A stretch of 26,034 nt of DNA from CF-46 sp042408445 (GTDB taxonomy: Bacteria; Chloroflexota; Limnocylindria; Limnocylindrales; CSP1-4). Below, in pieces: positions 6,918-15,200 of the stretch. The position numbers and the translations under genes were made by a program. The stretch is from assembly GCA_042408445.1 (NCBI GenBank), contig JBHORC010000034.1, positions 1-26,034 on the forward strand, written 5' to 3'. Each line of letters begins with the position of its first letter. Within the stretch, counting starts at the first letter, position 1. The notes beneath the pieces were generated by a model. It was given only the letters and a program-made list of their open reading frames with translations, made no database searches and was not told the origin of the DNA.

Positions 6918-8339
6918 CTAGAGTGCCTTCACCGCGGCGACGAGTGAGGCCAATCCCTCCTTCGCGTCCGCGAAGAGCATCCCCGTCTTGGCGTTCGTGT
7001 AGAGCTCGTTGTCGATGCCGGCGTAGCCCTTGCCCATCGATCGCTTCATCACGATGATCGACTTCGCGTGGTCCACGTCGAGGATCGGCATCCCGGAGAC
7101 GGGTGTCCCCGCACGTCGCGCGGCGGGGTTCGTCACGTCGTTCGCGCCGACCACGAGGGCAACGTCCGCTCGCTCGAACTCCGGGTTGATGTCGTCCATC
7201 TCCTTGAGCTGCGGATAGGGGACGTTCGCCTCTGCGAGCAGGACGTTCATGTGGCCCGGCATCCGGCCCGCGACCGGGTGGATCGCGTACTTCACGTCGA
7301 CGCCGCGCGACTCGAGCAGCTCGGCGAGCTCGCGGACGGCGTGCTGGGCCTGGGCGACCGCGAGGCCGTAGCCCGGCACGACGATGACGTGCTGGGCATA
7401 CGCCAGCTGGATCGCCGCGTCGTCCATGCCGATCTCGCGGACCGACGCGCCCTCTGCGCCGACGGCTCCGGCGACGGCGTCCCCACCACCGAACCCGCCG
7501 ATCATGATGTTCAGGACGGAGCGGTTCATCGCGTCCGCCATCAGCTTCGTGAGGATCGCGCCCGATGCGCCGACGAGTGCGCCGGCGATGATCAGGACGA
7601 CGTTGTTCAGGACGAAGCCGGCCATCGCGACGGCGGTGCCCGTGAACGAGTTGAGCAGCGAGATCACGACCGGCATGTCGGCGCCGCCGATCGGCAGCGT
7701 CATCGTGACGCCGAAGACGAGTGACGCGAGCAGGATGAGGAGCATGACGGGCTCGCTCACGTTGCCGGCCCACAGGTAGATCGCACCGATCAGGGCGACC
7801 GCGGCGAGTCCGGCGGTGACGATCCGCCCGCCCGGGATGAGGATCGGCTTGCCGGGGATCCGGCCCATCAGCTTGCCCGACGCGATGAGCGAGCCGGTGA
7901 ACGTGATCGAGCCGATGACGATGTCCAGGACCGTGGCGACGTTGACCTGCGGGTCCGGGACGGACGTGAGCTTCAGGTAGTCGTCGATCGCGATCAGGGC
8001 CGCCGCGCCACCGCCGACCGCGTTGAAGAGCGACACCAGCTGCGGCATCGCGGTCATCTTCACGGTCTTCGCCGTGTAGAGCCCGAGGCCGCCGCCGAAC
8101 GCGATCCCGATGATGATGATCACCCAGCCGCCGACGTTGAAGCCGATTCCGTCCTCGGTCGGGGTGGCGAGGAGCAGGACGGCCGTCGCGGCGATCGCGA
8201 CGGCCATGCCGGCCGCGGACATCAGGTTGCCGTTGCGGGCCGTCGCCGGCGAGTTCATCCGCATCAGGCCGAGCACGAACAGCGCCGCGCCGGCGAGCCA
8301 GACGAGGCGGACGATGCTCTCGAGGGTGGCGTAGTCCAT
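6918..8339 (-). CDS. pntB: NAD(P) transhydrogenase subunit beta
   Basis: A 473-residue PntB. The N-terminal two thirds hold about nine membrane helices forming half of the proton channel (domain II). The C-terminal domain III binds NADP(H): HVIVVPGYGLAVAQAQHAV carries the GYG/AVAQAQ fingerprint, followed by YAIHPVAGRMPGHMNVLLAEA and the VVGANDVTNPAA segment. With PntAA and PntAB it couples proton entry to hydride transfer from NADH to NADP+, supplying NADPH. It starts with ATG 8339, three nt after the pntAB stop, with GAGGGCTAGG in front. Length and motifs are complete. Confidence 0.96.
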   Translation of the reverse strand: MDYATLESIVRLVWLAGAALFVLGLMRMNSPATARNGNLMSAAGMAVAIAATAVLLLATPTEDGIGFNVGGWVIIIIGIAFGGGLGLYTAKTVKMTAMPQLVSLFNAVGGGAAALIAIDDYLKLTSVPDPQVNVATVLDIVIGSITFTGSLIASGKLMGRIPGKPILIPGGRIVTAGLAAVALIGAIYLWAGNVSEPVMLLILLASLVFGVTMTLPIGGADMPVVISLLNSFTGTAVAMAGFVLNNVVLIIAGALVGASGAILTKLMADAMNRSVLNIMIGGFGGGDAVAGAVGAEGASVREIGMDDAAIQLAYAQHVIVVPGYGLAVAQAQHAVRELAELLESRGVDVKYAIHPVAGRMPGHMNVLLAEANVPYPQLKEMDDINPEFERADVALVVGANDVTNPAARRAGTPVSGMPILDVDHAKSIIVMKRSMGKGYAGIDNELYTNAKTGMLFADAKEGLASLVAAVKAL

Positions 8340-8342
8340 CGC

Positions 8343-8666
8343 CTAGCCCTCGGTCCCGTCAGCCTTCGGCGCGGGTGGCGCCGTGGGCTTCTTGCGGAAC
8401 ATCTGGAGCATCCGGTCCGTGACCACGTAGCCGCCGACGACATTCATCGTCGCGAACGCGACGGCGATGAGCGAGAGGAGCTGGCTGACCGGTTCGCGGG
8501 CCTGGACCGCGATGAACATCGAGCCGACGAGGACGATCCCGTGGATCGAGTTCGCGCCCGACATCAATGGCGTGTGGAGGGTCGCCGGGACCTTGCTGAT
8601 CACGGCGAAGCCGCAGAGGATCGCCAGGACGAACACCGTCAGGGCGGTGAGGAGCGCTTCGTTCAC
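8343..8666 (-). CDS. pntAB: NAD(P) transhydrogenase subunit alpha, membrane part
   Basis: A 107-residue protein with three membrane helices, equivalent to the C-terminal membrane part of E. coli PntA. The stretch KVPATLHTPLMSGANSIHG between helices 1 and 2 is highly conserved in the family. A separate small subunit defines the three-gene form seen in Rhodospirillum and many other bacteria. The GTG start at 8666 overlaps the pntAA stop by four bases (GTGA), so translation is coupled. The last 15 residues are a charged Pro/Ala tail. Confidence 0.94.
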   Translation of the reverse strand: MNEALLTALTVFVLAILCGFAVISKVPATLHTPLMSGANSIHGIVLVGSMFIAVQAREPVSQLLSLIAVAFATMNVVGGYVVTDRMLQMFRKKPTAPPAPKADGTEG

Positions 8667-9832
8667 GCGTTGCCTCCGGGCGCTGCGGCGGCGGGCGCCG
8701 GCTCGAGCAGCTTCTTGACGGGCTCGGCGACGACCGCCCCGTCCTTCGTGATGACGGTGGCCTTCGTGACCTCGTCCTCGAAGTCGAGGTTCAGGTTCCC
8801 GTCCTTGACCATCCCGAGCAGGAGCGCCGAGATGTTCCGGGCGTAGAAGGCCGATGCGCCGGCGGGCATCGTGGCCGGCAGGTTGTCCGGCGAGACGATC
8901 GTGACGCCGTTGTCGGTGACGATCGTCTTGCCGGGCTGCGAAAGTTCGACGTTGCCGCCGAGCGCCGACGCCGCCATGTCGACGAGGACCGATCCTGGCT
9001 TCATCCGCGAGACCGCGTCCGCCGTCACGAGGACCGGCGGCTTGCGGCCCGGGACCTGGGCCGTGGTGATCACGATGTCCATCCCGCCGATCACTTCGTT
9101 CAGCTCGGCCTGCTGAGCGGCGCGCTCCTCCGCCGTGAGCTCGCGGGCATAGCCGCCGGCGCCGGTCGCGTCGATCGTCGTCTTCAGCTTGACGAACTGG
9201 GCGCCGAGGCTCTCGGCCTGCTCGCGCGTCTCGGGCCGGACGTCGTACGCCTTCACGACCGCACCCAGCCGGCGGGCCGTGCCGATCGCCTGGAGCCCGG
9301 CGACGCCGATGCCGAGGATCAGCACGTTGGCCGGCTTGGCCGTCCCGGCTGCCGTCGTGAGGAGCGGGAAGTAGCGGCCGTACTCATTGGCGGCGATCAG
9401 GACGGCCTTGTAGCCACCGACGTTCGCCTGGGAGCTCAGCGCGTCCATCGACTGGGCGCGGCTCAGGGTCCGCGGGATCGCGTCGAGGCTGACGGCGGTC
9501 ACGCCCTGCTTCGCGAGGGCCGCGGCGGTCTGCGGATCGATCAGGGGCTGGAGCAGGCCGAGCAGGGTCTGGCCCGGCCGGAGCGCCTGGATCTCGCTCT
9601 CACTCGGCTTCTGGACGCGGAGGATCACGTCCGACTGGCGGTACAGATCGGCGGCGGACACGACGGTCGCGCCGGCGTCCGCATACGCCGAATCGGGGAT
9701 CGCCGCGCCGGCTCCGGCGCCGGTCTCGACGAGGATCTCGAGCCCGGCTGCCGTGAGCTTGCCGAGTGCTTCGGGTACCAGGGCGACGCGCCGCTCGCCG
9801 GGCGCGGTCTCCTTGGCGACGCCGACCTTCAT
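8663..9832 (-). CDS. pntAA: NAD(P) transhydrogenase subunit alpha, soluble NAD-binding part
   Basis: A 389-residue soluble subunit (domain I) of the alanine dehydrogenase/PNT family. It opens with MKVGVAKETAPGERRVALVPE, the family N-terminus. The NAD-binding Rossmann motif is VLILGIGVAGLQAIGTARRLGA, ending in the acidic AYDVRPE. The loop RSQSMDALSSQANVGGYKAV region is also typical. It binds NADH and delivers hydride to PntB. ATG 9832 is chosen because AGGTGG lies five nt upstream; an in-frame GTG at 9841 is less likely. It is the first gene of the pnt operon. A TATCCT about 50 nt upstream could be a -10, but I see no good -35. Confidence 0.95.
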   Translation of the reverse strand: MKVGVAKETAPGERRVALVPEALGKLTAAGLEILVETGAGAGAAIPDSAYADAGATVVSAADLYRQSDVILRVQKPSESEIQALRPGQTLLGLLQPLIDPQTAAALAKQGVTAVSLDAIPRTLSRAQSMDALSSQANVGGYKAVLIAANEYGRYFPLLTTAAGTAKPANVLILGIGVAGLQAIGTARRLGAVVKAYDVRPETREQAESLGAQFVKLKTTIDATGAGGYARELTAEERAAQQAELNEVIGGMDIVITTAQVPGRKPPVLVTADAVSRMKPGSVLVDMAASALGGNVELSQPGKTIVTDNGVTIVSPDNLPATMPAGASAFYARNISALLLGMVKDGNLNLDFEDEVTKATVITKDGAVVAEPVKKLLEPAPAAAAPGGNA

Positions 9833-9949
9833 GGGCACCACCTGACGTGTCTGGTCGACGGAACGGGGTCCGTCCGGAGGAACGCGTGAAGGATAGCGAT
9901 CAGCGCGGACCGGCGCGGCCCGGGCCGGGTTGCGGTTCGGTTGCCGCGA

Positions 9950-10573
9950 TCAGTCGTGCGGCTCGCCGTGCCGGGTCAGGCGGATCACGAGGAGCGCCGC
10001 GCGTTCGTCGCCGATCGTCTCGGCGTCGTGCGGGATCAGGCCATCCCAGCGGAGGTAGTCGCCCGGGCCCAGCTCGACGACGTGATCGCCCTGGGTCATC
10101 CGGTACTGGCCGCGCAGCACGAGATGGTGCTCGTCGCCGGGGTGGCTGTGGAGGCCGGTCCTCGTCCCGGGGTCGGACTCGGCCTCGATGATCAGGATGT
10201 CGCTCGAGCCGCGTGCGTCAACCCGACTCGCCCGGCCGCCGGGCTGCTCGCGCCAGCGACGGTCCGCCGCGCGCTGGACGTCTGGCGCAGCCGTCTCCTC
10301 GACGAGGAACCACGCCGCGGGCACCTCGAGCGCGCCGGCGATGGCGCCGAGGCAGGCGAGGGACGGCGACGCCTTGTCGTTCTCGATCTGGGAGAGATAG
10401 CCGACGTTCAGATTCGCGGCGGCGGCGAGCCGCGACAGGGTGAGCCCGCGCTCCGTGCGCCAGCGCCGCACCTGCCGGCCGACGGCGGGTGGGCGTCGCG
10501 TCGCGTCGCCGGGTGCGATCGCCGCGTCGCCCTCGCCAATCGTCGTGGTTTCCGCCTGGGTCGCGTCCGTCAT
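9950..10573 (-). CDS. XRE-family transcriptional regulator with C-terminal cupin
   Basis: A 207-residue two-domain regulator. The HTH_3 domain spans about 31-85 (LTLSRLAAAANLNVGYLSQIENDKASPSL). A cupin_2 sensing domain spans about 135-203, with likely metal ligands H142, H144, E148 (HSHPGDEHH) and H182. This architecture (as in PuuR- or MqsA/SinR-like cupin regulators) binds a small effector or metal and controls a nearby operon. The ATG at 10573 is preceded by GGGGAG seven nt upstream, so the TTG at 10591 is not used. It diverges from the reductase gene at 10689 and probably controls it and itself through the repeats between them. Confidence 0.9.
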   Translation of the reverse strand: MTDATQAETTTIGEGDAAIAPGDATRRPPAVGRQVRRWRTERGLTLSRLAAAANLNVGYLSQIENDKASPSLACLGAIAGALEVPAAWFLVEETAAPDVQRAADRRWREQPGGRASRVDARGSSDILIIEAESDPGTRTGLHSHPGDEHHLVLRGQYRMTQGDHVVELGPGDYLRWDGLIPHDAETIGDERAALLVIRLTRHGEPHD

Positions 10574-10580
10574 TGTTTCT

Positions 10581-10586
10581 CTCCCC
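10581..10586 (-). promoter_or_regulatory. Ribosome binding site fixing the XRE-cupin start
   Basis: GGGGAG on the minus strand lies 7 nt before ATG 10573. It decides against the in-frame TTG at 10591, which has no such site. Confidence 0.7.
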
Positions 10587-10587
10587 A

Positions 10588-10660
10588 ACAACCTATTGAC
10601 AGGGGCAAACTCCGGTCGTAAGGTTGTGCTACCAACAAATATCGCTTGTCGATACCAAAC
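10588..10660. promoter_or_regulatory. Candidate operator repeats in divergent promoter region
   Basis: Several symmetric or repeated elements lie in a visibly AT-richer stretch. ACAACCT (10588-10594) and AGGTTGT (10621-10627) are perfect 7-bp inverted arms, 33 bp centre to centre, flanking the -35 and covering the -10 of the reductase promoter. GTTG (10623-10626) and CAAC (10633-10636) form a short dyad. TTGTGCTACCAAC (10624-10636) and TTGTCGATACCAAAC (10646-10660) are direct repeats 22 bp apart. Binding by the adjacent XRE-cupin regulator is inferred. Confidence 0.5.
10596..10624 (+). promoter_or_regulatory. Sigma-70-type promoter of reductase gene
   Basis: TTGACA (10596-10601) is followed by a 17-nt spacer and TAAGGT (10619-10624). 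It is the only near-consensus -35/-10 pair I see in the window. Transcription would begin near 10631, giving a leader of about 58 nt that includes the GGAGGT ribosome site at 10675-10680. Confidence 0.7.
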
Positions 10661-10688
10661 TCGTCAAGCGAACCGGAGGTTCACGACG

Positions 10689-11336
10689 ATGCAGATCGCC
10701 ATCATCGGTGCGGGCAATGTCGGCCGCGCACTCGCCACGTCGCTCACGCGGGCAGGCCACCAAGTCACCGTTGCGGCGGAGCATGCCGAGCACGCTCGAG
10801 AGGCCGCCGACCAGACCGGCGCCACCGCGGCCGCCAGCAGCGCGGATGCCGCGTCCGCAGCCGACCTCGTCGTGCTCGCGGTTCCCGCCACGGCGCTCGA
10901 CCAGGTCGCCACGGAGCTCGGCTCCACGCTGAGCGGCAAGGTCGTGATCGACGTCACGAACCGCCCGACGCCGGACGCCGCCGGCCCGTCCACCTCCATC
11001 GCCGAGGAGCTGCAGTCGCGGCTGCCGGACGCGAAGGTGGTCAAGGCCTTCAACACGGTCTTCGCCTCGCGCCAGGCGCAGCCGACGGTCGCCGGCATCG
11101 CGCCGGATGGCTATGTCGCCTCGGACGATGCTGCCGCGAAGCAGACCGTGCTCGATGTCGTCGAGTCGCTCGGCTTCCGCCCGGTCGACGCCGGCTCGCT
11201 CGCTGCCTCACGGACGCTCGAAGGCATGGCCTGGCTGAACATCCAGCGGAACCTGGCCGGTGGCACGTGGCAGGACGCGTGGGTTCTCGTCGGCCCCGAG
11301 ACGGTCGCCGCGACCACGGCCGACAGCCGCAACTGA
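10689..11336 (+). CDS. NADPH-dependent F420 reductase-like / NADP oxidoreductase
   Basis: A 215-residue protein of the coenzyme F420-dependent NADP oxidoreductase family. The dinucleotide fold starts at residue 2, with GAGNVG at 7-12. LVVLAVPATALDQV and KVVIDVTNRP are the next strands. VKAFNTVFAS (about 118-127) is the conserved active-site region, and GMAWLNIQRNLAGG is near the C-terminus. Members reduce F420 or related cofactors with NADPH, but many have other substrates, so the electron acceptor is open. ATG 10689 follows GGAGGT by eight nt; the longer upstream frame from 10440 is rejected. It is divergent from the XRE-cupin gene and probably under its control. Confidence 0.88.
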   Translation: MQIAIIGAGNVGRALATSLTRAGHQVTVAAEHAEHAREAADQTGATAAASSADAASAADLVVLAVPATALDQVATELGSTLSGKVVIDVTNRPTPDAAGPSTSIAEELQSRLPDAKVVKAFNTVFASRQAQPTVAGIAPDGYVASDDAAAKQTVLDVVESLGFRPVDAGSLAASRTLEGMAWLNIQRNLAGGTWQDAWVLVGPETVAATTADSRN

Positions 11337-11340
11337 CCCC

Positions 11341-11362
11341 GTCGGCGGCGATCGCCGCCGAC
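11341..11362 (+). terminator. Perfect 22-bp palindrome after reductase stop codon
   Basis: Arms GTCGGCGGC and GCCGCCGAC surround GATC, starting four nt after the TGA. It can fold as a 9-bp stem with a 4-nt loop. No T-run follows. A terminator is likeliest; a protein-binding palindrome is also possible. Confidence 0.55.
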
Positions 11363-11490
11363 ACATCCCCTGCAAGTCGGGCCGCGGCGGCCTTTGCCCG
11401 CCGCGGCCTTTCATGTCCCGCGGTGGGTTCCGCGCGGCGGGCGTCCCCGCGGGGTTGCCGCGGGCCTTCACATCCCGCTGCGACCTTGCC

Positions 11491-11532
11491 CGCCGATCGG
11501 GACGTTTCCTCCGCCGATCGGGACGTTTGCTC
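11491..11532. repeat. 21-bp tandem duplication
   Basis: Two adjacent 21-bp copies (11491-11511 and 11512-11532) share CGCCGATCGGGACGTTT and differ at one base (C or G after TTT). A partial third copy begins at 11533. Confidence 0.8.
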
Positions 11533-11862
11533 CGCCGCCGGACCGCTCAGCCGGCGTCGTCGGCGGAGCCAGTCGGCTCCGCGGTTCGATCCTCCGGTGC
11601 GATCGCTCCTGGATCTGTGCTGCGCATGTCGTGGCGCGGTCCGTCTGCGTCCGCGGGGCCGAGACGGGAACGGCATGCGGCCGGTCGCGGCCAGTCCGAT
11701 CAGGACGAGGACGACCAGGGCAACGAGGAAGCCGACGATCTCCACGTGACGACCGTCGCCGATCGAGGCTTCCGCCGGCCGGTCGCCTTCCGCTCGACGA
11801 CTTGCAGCGATGTGTCGGCGGATCCGGCGCCGCCGCCGAGGCCCATCGGCAGTGTGGCCCAG

Positions 11863-11950
11863 GTCGCCCCGGGTCGCCGGGGTCGCGGGCGTCGCCTTGG
11901 TCGCCCGGTCGCCCCGGTCGCCCCCGTCGCCGATGTCGCCGCGGTCGCGG
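11863..11950. repeat. Degenerate 9-bp repeat block (GTCGCC core)
   Basis: About ten units of roughly 9 bp, each holding GTCGC. On the minus strand one frame reads as Gly-X-Y triplets (GRPGRPGDQGDA), resembling collagen. I see no gene around it, so it is listed as a repeat only. Confidence 0.6.
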
Positions 11951-12217
11951 GCTCACCGCGCGATGGCTGGGAGGCATCGTTTTCGAGCCGAGAGGAGCGA
12001 GGCGCACCACGATGGCCGCAAATCGCCCGTTGGCGATGTCCGCGGAGCATCGGAATCGCTGGTAAACGCGCGCCGATTCTGTTGGTCGGCGCGTTCGCGT
12101 CGAAAACAATGCCTGTGGGAGATCGCTGGGACAACGAGCACCCGCCTGAACCGCGCCGTCCCGGGCGGTGTATTCGATAACAGGATCGACCCCTGACGCG
12201 AGCGGGAGAATGCGGAC

Positions 12218-15200
12218 GTGGGTCCACGAACCGGCCTGGCTGGCGCGGTCGTGCAGCGCAGCCTCGCCGACTGGCCCGTGGTGCTGGCCGCGTGGCTCCT
12301 GCTCGTCTCCGCGTCGACGCTGCTCGCGACGGGCGTCGTGTACGGCGACGCCGTCGCGACCGACGGGCTGCACCGATCGGTCCTGTCGGCGCCACCGGCC
12401 GGCCGCGTCATCGTCGTCTCGACCGACCTCCCGCCGGATCGGGTCGACGAGCTCGACCGGCCGGTCCGCGCCGAGCTCGTCCGGGCGATGGCCGCCAGCG
12501 GCGGCGAGGTCGCGCGGGTGGTCCGGACCGGCTCGTTCAGCGATCCGCGCACCGCCACCGGCGAGGTCACGAACCTGGCGGCATTCGAGAGCCTCGAGGG
12601 GATCGAGGGCCACGCCACGCTGGCGGATGGCCGCTGGGCAGAGGCCGGCGCCTCGCCGGTCGAGGCGACGCTATCCGACGTCGCGGCCCGCGCGCTCGGC
12701 GTCACGACTGGCGGGCGCCTCTCCCTGGTGAGCCGGACCGACGCGTCGCGGACGGTCGAGATCTCGATCGTCGGCACGTGGCACGCCGATCCCGATGACG
12801 CCATCTGGGCTGGCGACCCGCTCGAGACGACCGGTTCGACGACCGTCGGGTCGTTCCAGACGAGCGGCCCGTTCGTCGTTCGCGAGGCCGACATCCCGTC
12901 GCTCGTCGGCACCACGCGCGTCAACGTCACATGGCGCGGCATTCCGGAGATCCCCGCCCTCGCGATCGATCGGGTCGACGACCTGCGCACCGGGATCGAC
13001 GCCCTCGGTGCCCACCTCCGCGGCGTCCTCGGACCGAGCGACACGCCGCGGATCGTCACGACCCTGCCGGCGACGCTCGGCGACGTCGCCCGATCCGTCC
13101 TGGTCAGCCGGAGCGGCGTGATCCTGCTGACGATCCAGTTCGCCGTCCTAGCGGGCTACGCGATCGTGCTCGTCGCCGGGATGCTCGTCGAGCGACGCCG
13201 ATCCGAGATCGCGCTCATGCGCTCGCGTGGCGCGAGTGCGCTGCACCTCATTGCGATGGCCGTCGTCGAGGCGCTCGTCCTCGCCGTGCCTGCGGTCGTC
13301 GTCTCGCCCGTGCTCGCGCTCGGCGCCGTCCAGCTGCTCGGGACGTTCGGCCCGAGCGCCGGGCTCGGGATCGCCGCTGCCGCACAGATCGGGCCGTCCG
13401 CGTTCGTCGTCGCCGCCGTGGCGGGGCTCGTGTCCGTGCTGGCCCTGACCCTGCCGACGCTCGCCGTTTCGGCGAGCCCGGCCGGCGCCCGCGCCGTCGC
13501 GGGGCGCCAGGCGCGAACCACCCTGCCGCAGCGGCTCGGGCTGGATCTCGCGCTCGTCGCGGTCGCCGGCGTCGCGTTGTGGCAGCTCCGGCTGTACGGA
13601 GCGCCGCTCACGGAGAACGCTCGCGGCGTCCTGGGGCTCGACCCGCTGCTCGTCGCGGCGCCGGCGATCGGCCTCGTCGGCGGCGCGGTGCTCGCGCTCC
13701 GGATCGTGCCCCGGGTCGCGGAGCTGGGGGAGCGCCTGCTCGCCCGCGGGCGGGGGATGGTCTCGGCGATGGGCGGCCGGCAGCTCGCCCGCCAGCCCCT
13801 CCGCTACACGCGGACGGCGCTCCTCCTCATGCTCGCTGCGGCGCTCGGGACGCTGGCTGCCGCGCACGCGGCGACGTGGACGCGCTCACAGGCTGATCAG
13901 GCGGCCTACCAGGCGGCAGCCGACGTCCGGGTCGTGGCTGCCGGCTACTCGTCGCTGCCGACGTGGGCGCCTGGCCCGCTCTACCGATCGATCCCGGGGG
14001 TCGTCGCGGCGACGCCGATCGTCGTCACACCGGTCGACCTCGGTCGCGTCGTCCGCAGCGGCCGGCTGATCGGGCTCGATCCAGCGGCCGGGACCGTCGC
14101 CGGCGCGAACGCATCGCCGGACGCGACGGAGCGAAACCGGCTCCTCGGCGAGCTTGCCGCCGCCCGGATTCCGACGTCGGCCATCCCGATCCCGGGAGCC
14201 CCGCGGCGTCTCGCTGTCACCCTCGACGTCGCCTTCACCGCCGATGCCCAGGTCGGTACGGGCGTCATCCCGCCGGACGCGAACGACGTCGATCTTGCGG
14301 TGCTCGTCGCCGACGGCGACGGCCGGATCTTCATGACGGCGCCCACCCAGGGATCCCTGGCGGGCGGCACCCAGCGTCTCGTGGTGTCCCTGACGGACAT
14401 CGACCCCGCTGCGAACGCGCCGGACCTGCTCCCGACCGGACCCCTCGCGATCGCGGGCGTCGAAGTGACGGCCCATCCGCCGGACGGCGAGGCGATCCAG
14501 GGCGAGGCGACGATCCGCTCGATCGAGGCATCCGCTGTCGCTGCCGGCGACAGCGGCTGGACGCCCGTGCCGTTCGCACCCGCCGGCGCCGGTTGGCAGT
14601 GGTCGGTCAGCACCGACCAGGACCTGATCGTCTCCGGCGTGACCGCCGACGATCCGACGAGGGTTGTCATGGGCTCGAGGCGGCCGATCTTCGGGTTCCC
14701 CGGTGCGCCGGGGGGTGTCGCACGGCTCGAGATCACGCTCGGCGACGGCGCCGTCCTTCCCGTGATCGCGTCGCGGCCCTTCCTGGCCCAGACGTCCGCG
14801 AGCGTGGGCGACACGTTGACCGTGACGAGCGCCGGCCAGTCCATCGACGTCCGCATCGTCGATTCGGCCGAGCTCTTCGCGCCATTCGATCCCGCTTCGG
14901 CCTTCCTGCTGACCGATCTCGCCGACCTCGAGACGGGTCGACTGCAGACCGTCGGCGGAACCGGTCGCGCGAACGAGTGGTGGCTGGCCGTGGATCGCGG
15001 TCAGACGACGAGCGTGATCGAGACGCTCCGGAAGCCGGCCAGCGAGGCCGGCCAGGTGGTCGGTCGCGACGAGCTCACGGCTCGACTCTCGACGGACCCC
15101 GTGCCGCTCGGCCTCATCGGCGTCCTCGGCCTCGGCTCGATCGCGGCGATGCTCTTCGCCGGGATCGGATTCCTGGTCAGCTCGACGGTCACCACGAGCG

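Larger units (their letters stand above)
11337..12217. other. 881-bp region without a convincing gene
   Basis: No frame here shows a family I recognise or has ordinary gene structure; the long frames are very rich in Arg, Pro and Gly. It holds the palindrome at 11341-11362, GC-rich near-repeats at 11390-11480, the 21-bp tandem pair, a perfect 8-bp hairpin GCGGAGCC/GGCTCCGC (11563-11582), a 9-bp-period GTCGCC block, and an 8-bp hairpin CGCGCCGA/TCGGCGCG (12069-12093). On the minus strand, GTG 11745 opens a frame whose first 22 residues are a clean hydrophobic helix (GFLVALVVLVLIGLAA), but it then degenerates and runs antisense into the reductase gene. The last 15 bases hold the ribosome site of the permease gene (GGGAG, 12204-12208). 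Confidence 0.5.

Noticed and set aside
10440..10688. Upstream extension of the reductase frame from 10440
   Set aside because: It is antisense to the XRE-cupin gene and crosses the promoter. ATG 10689 has a good ribosome site and begins the Rossmann fold.
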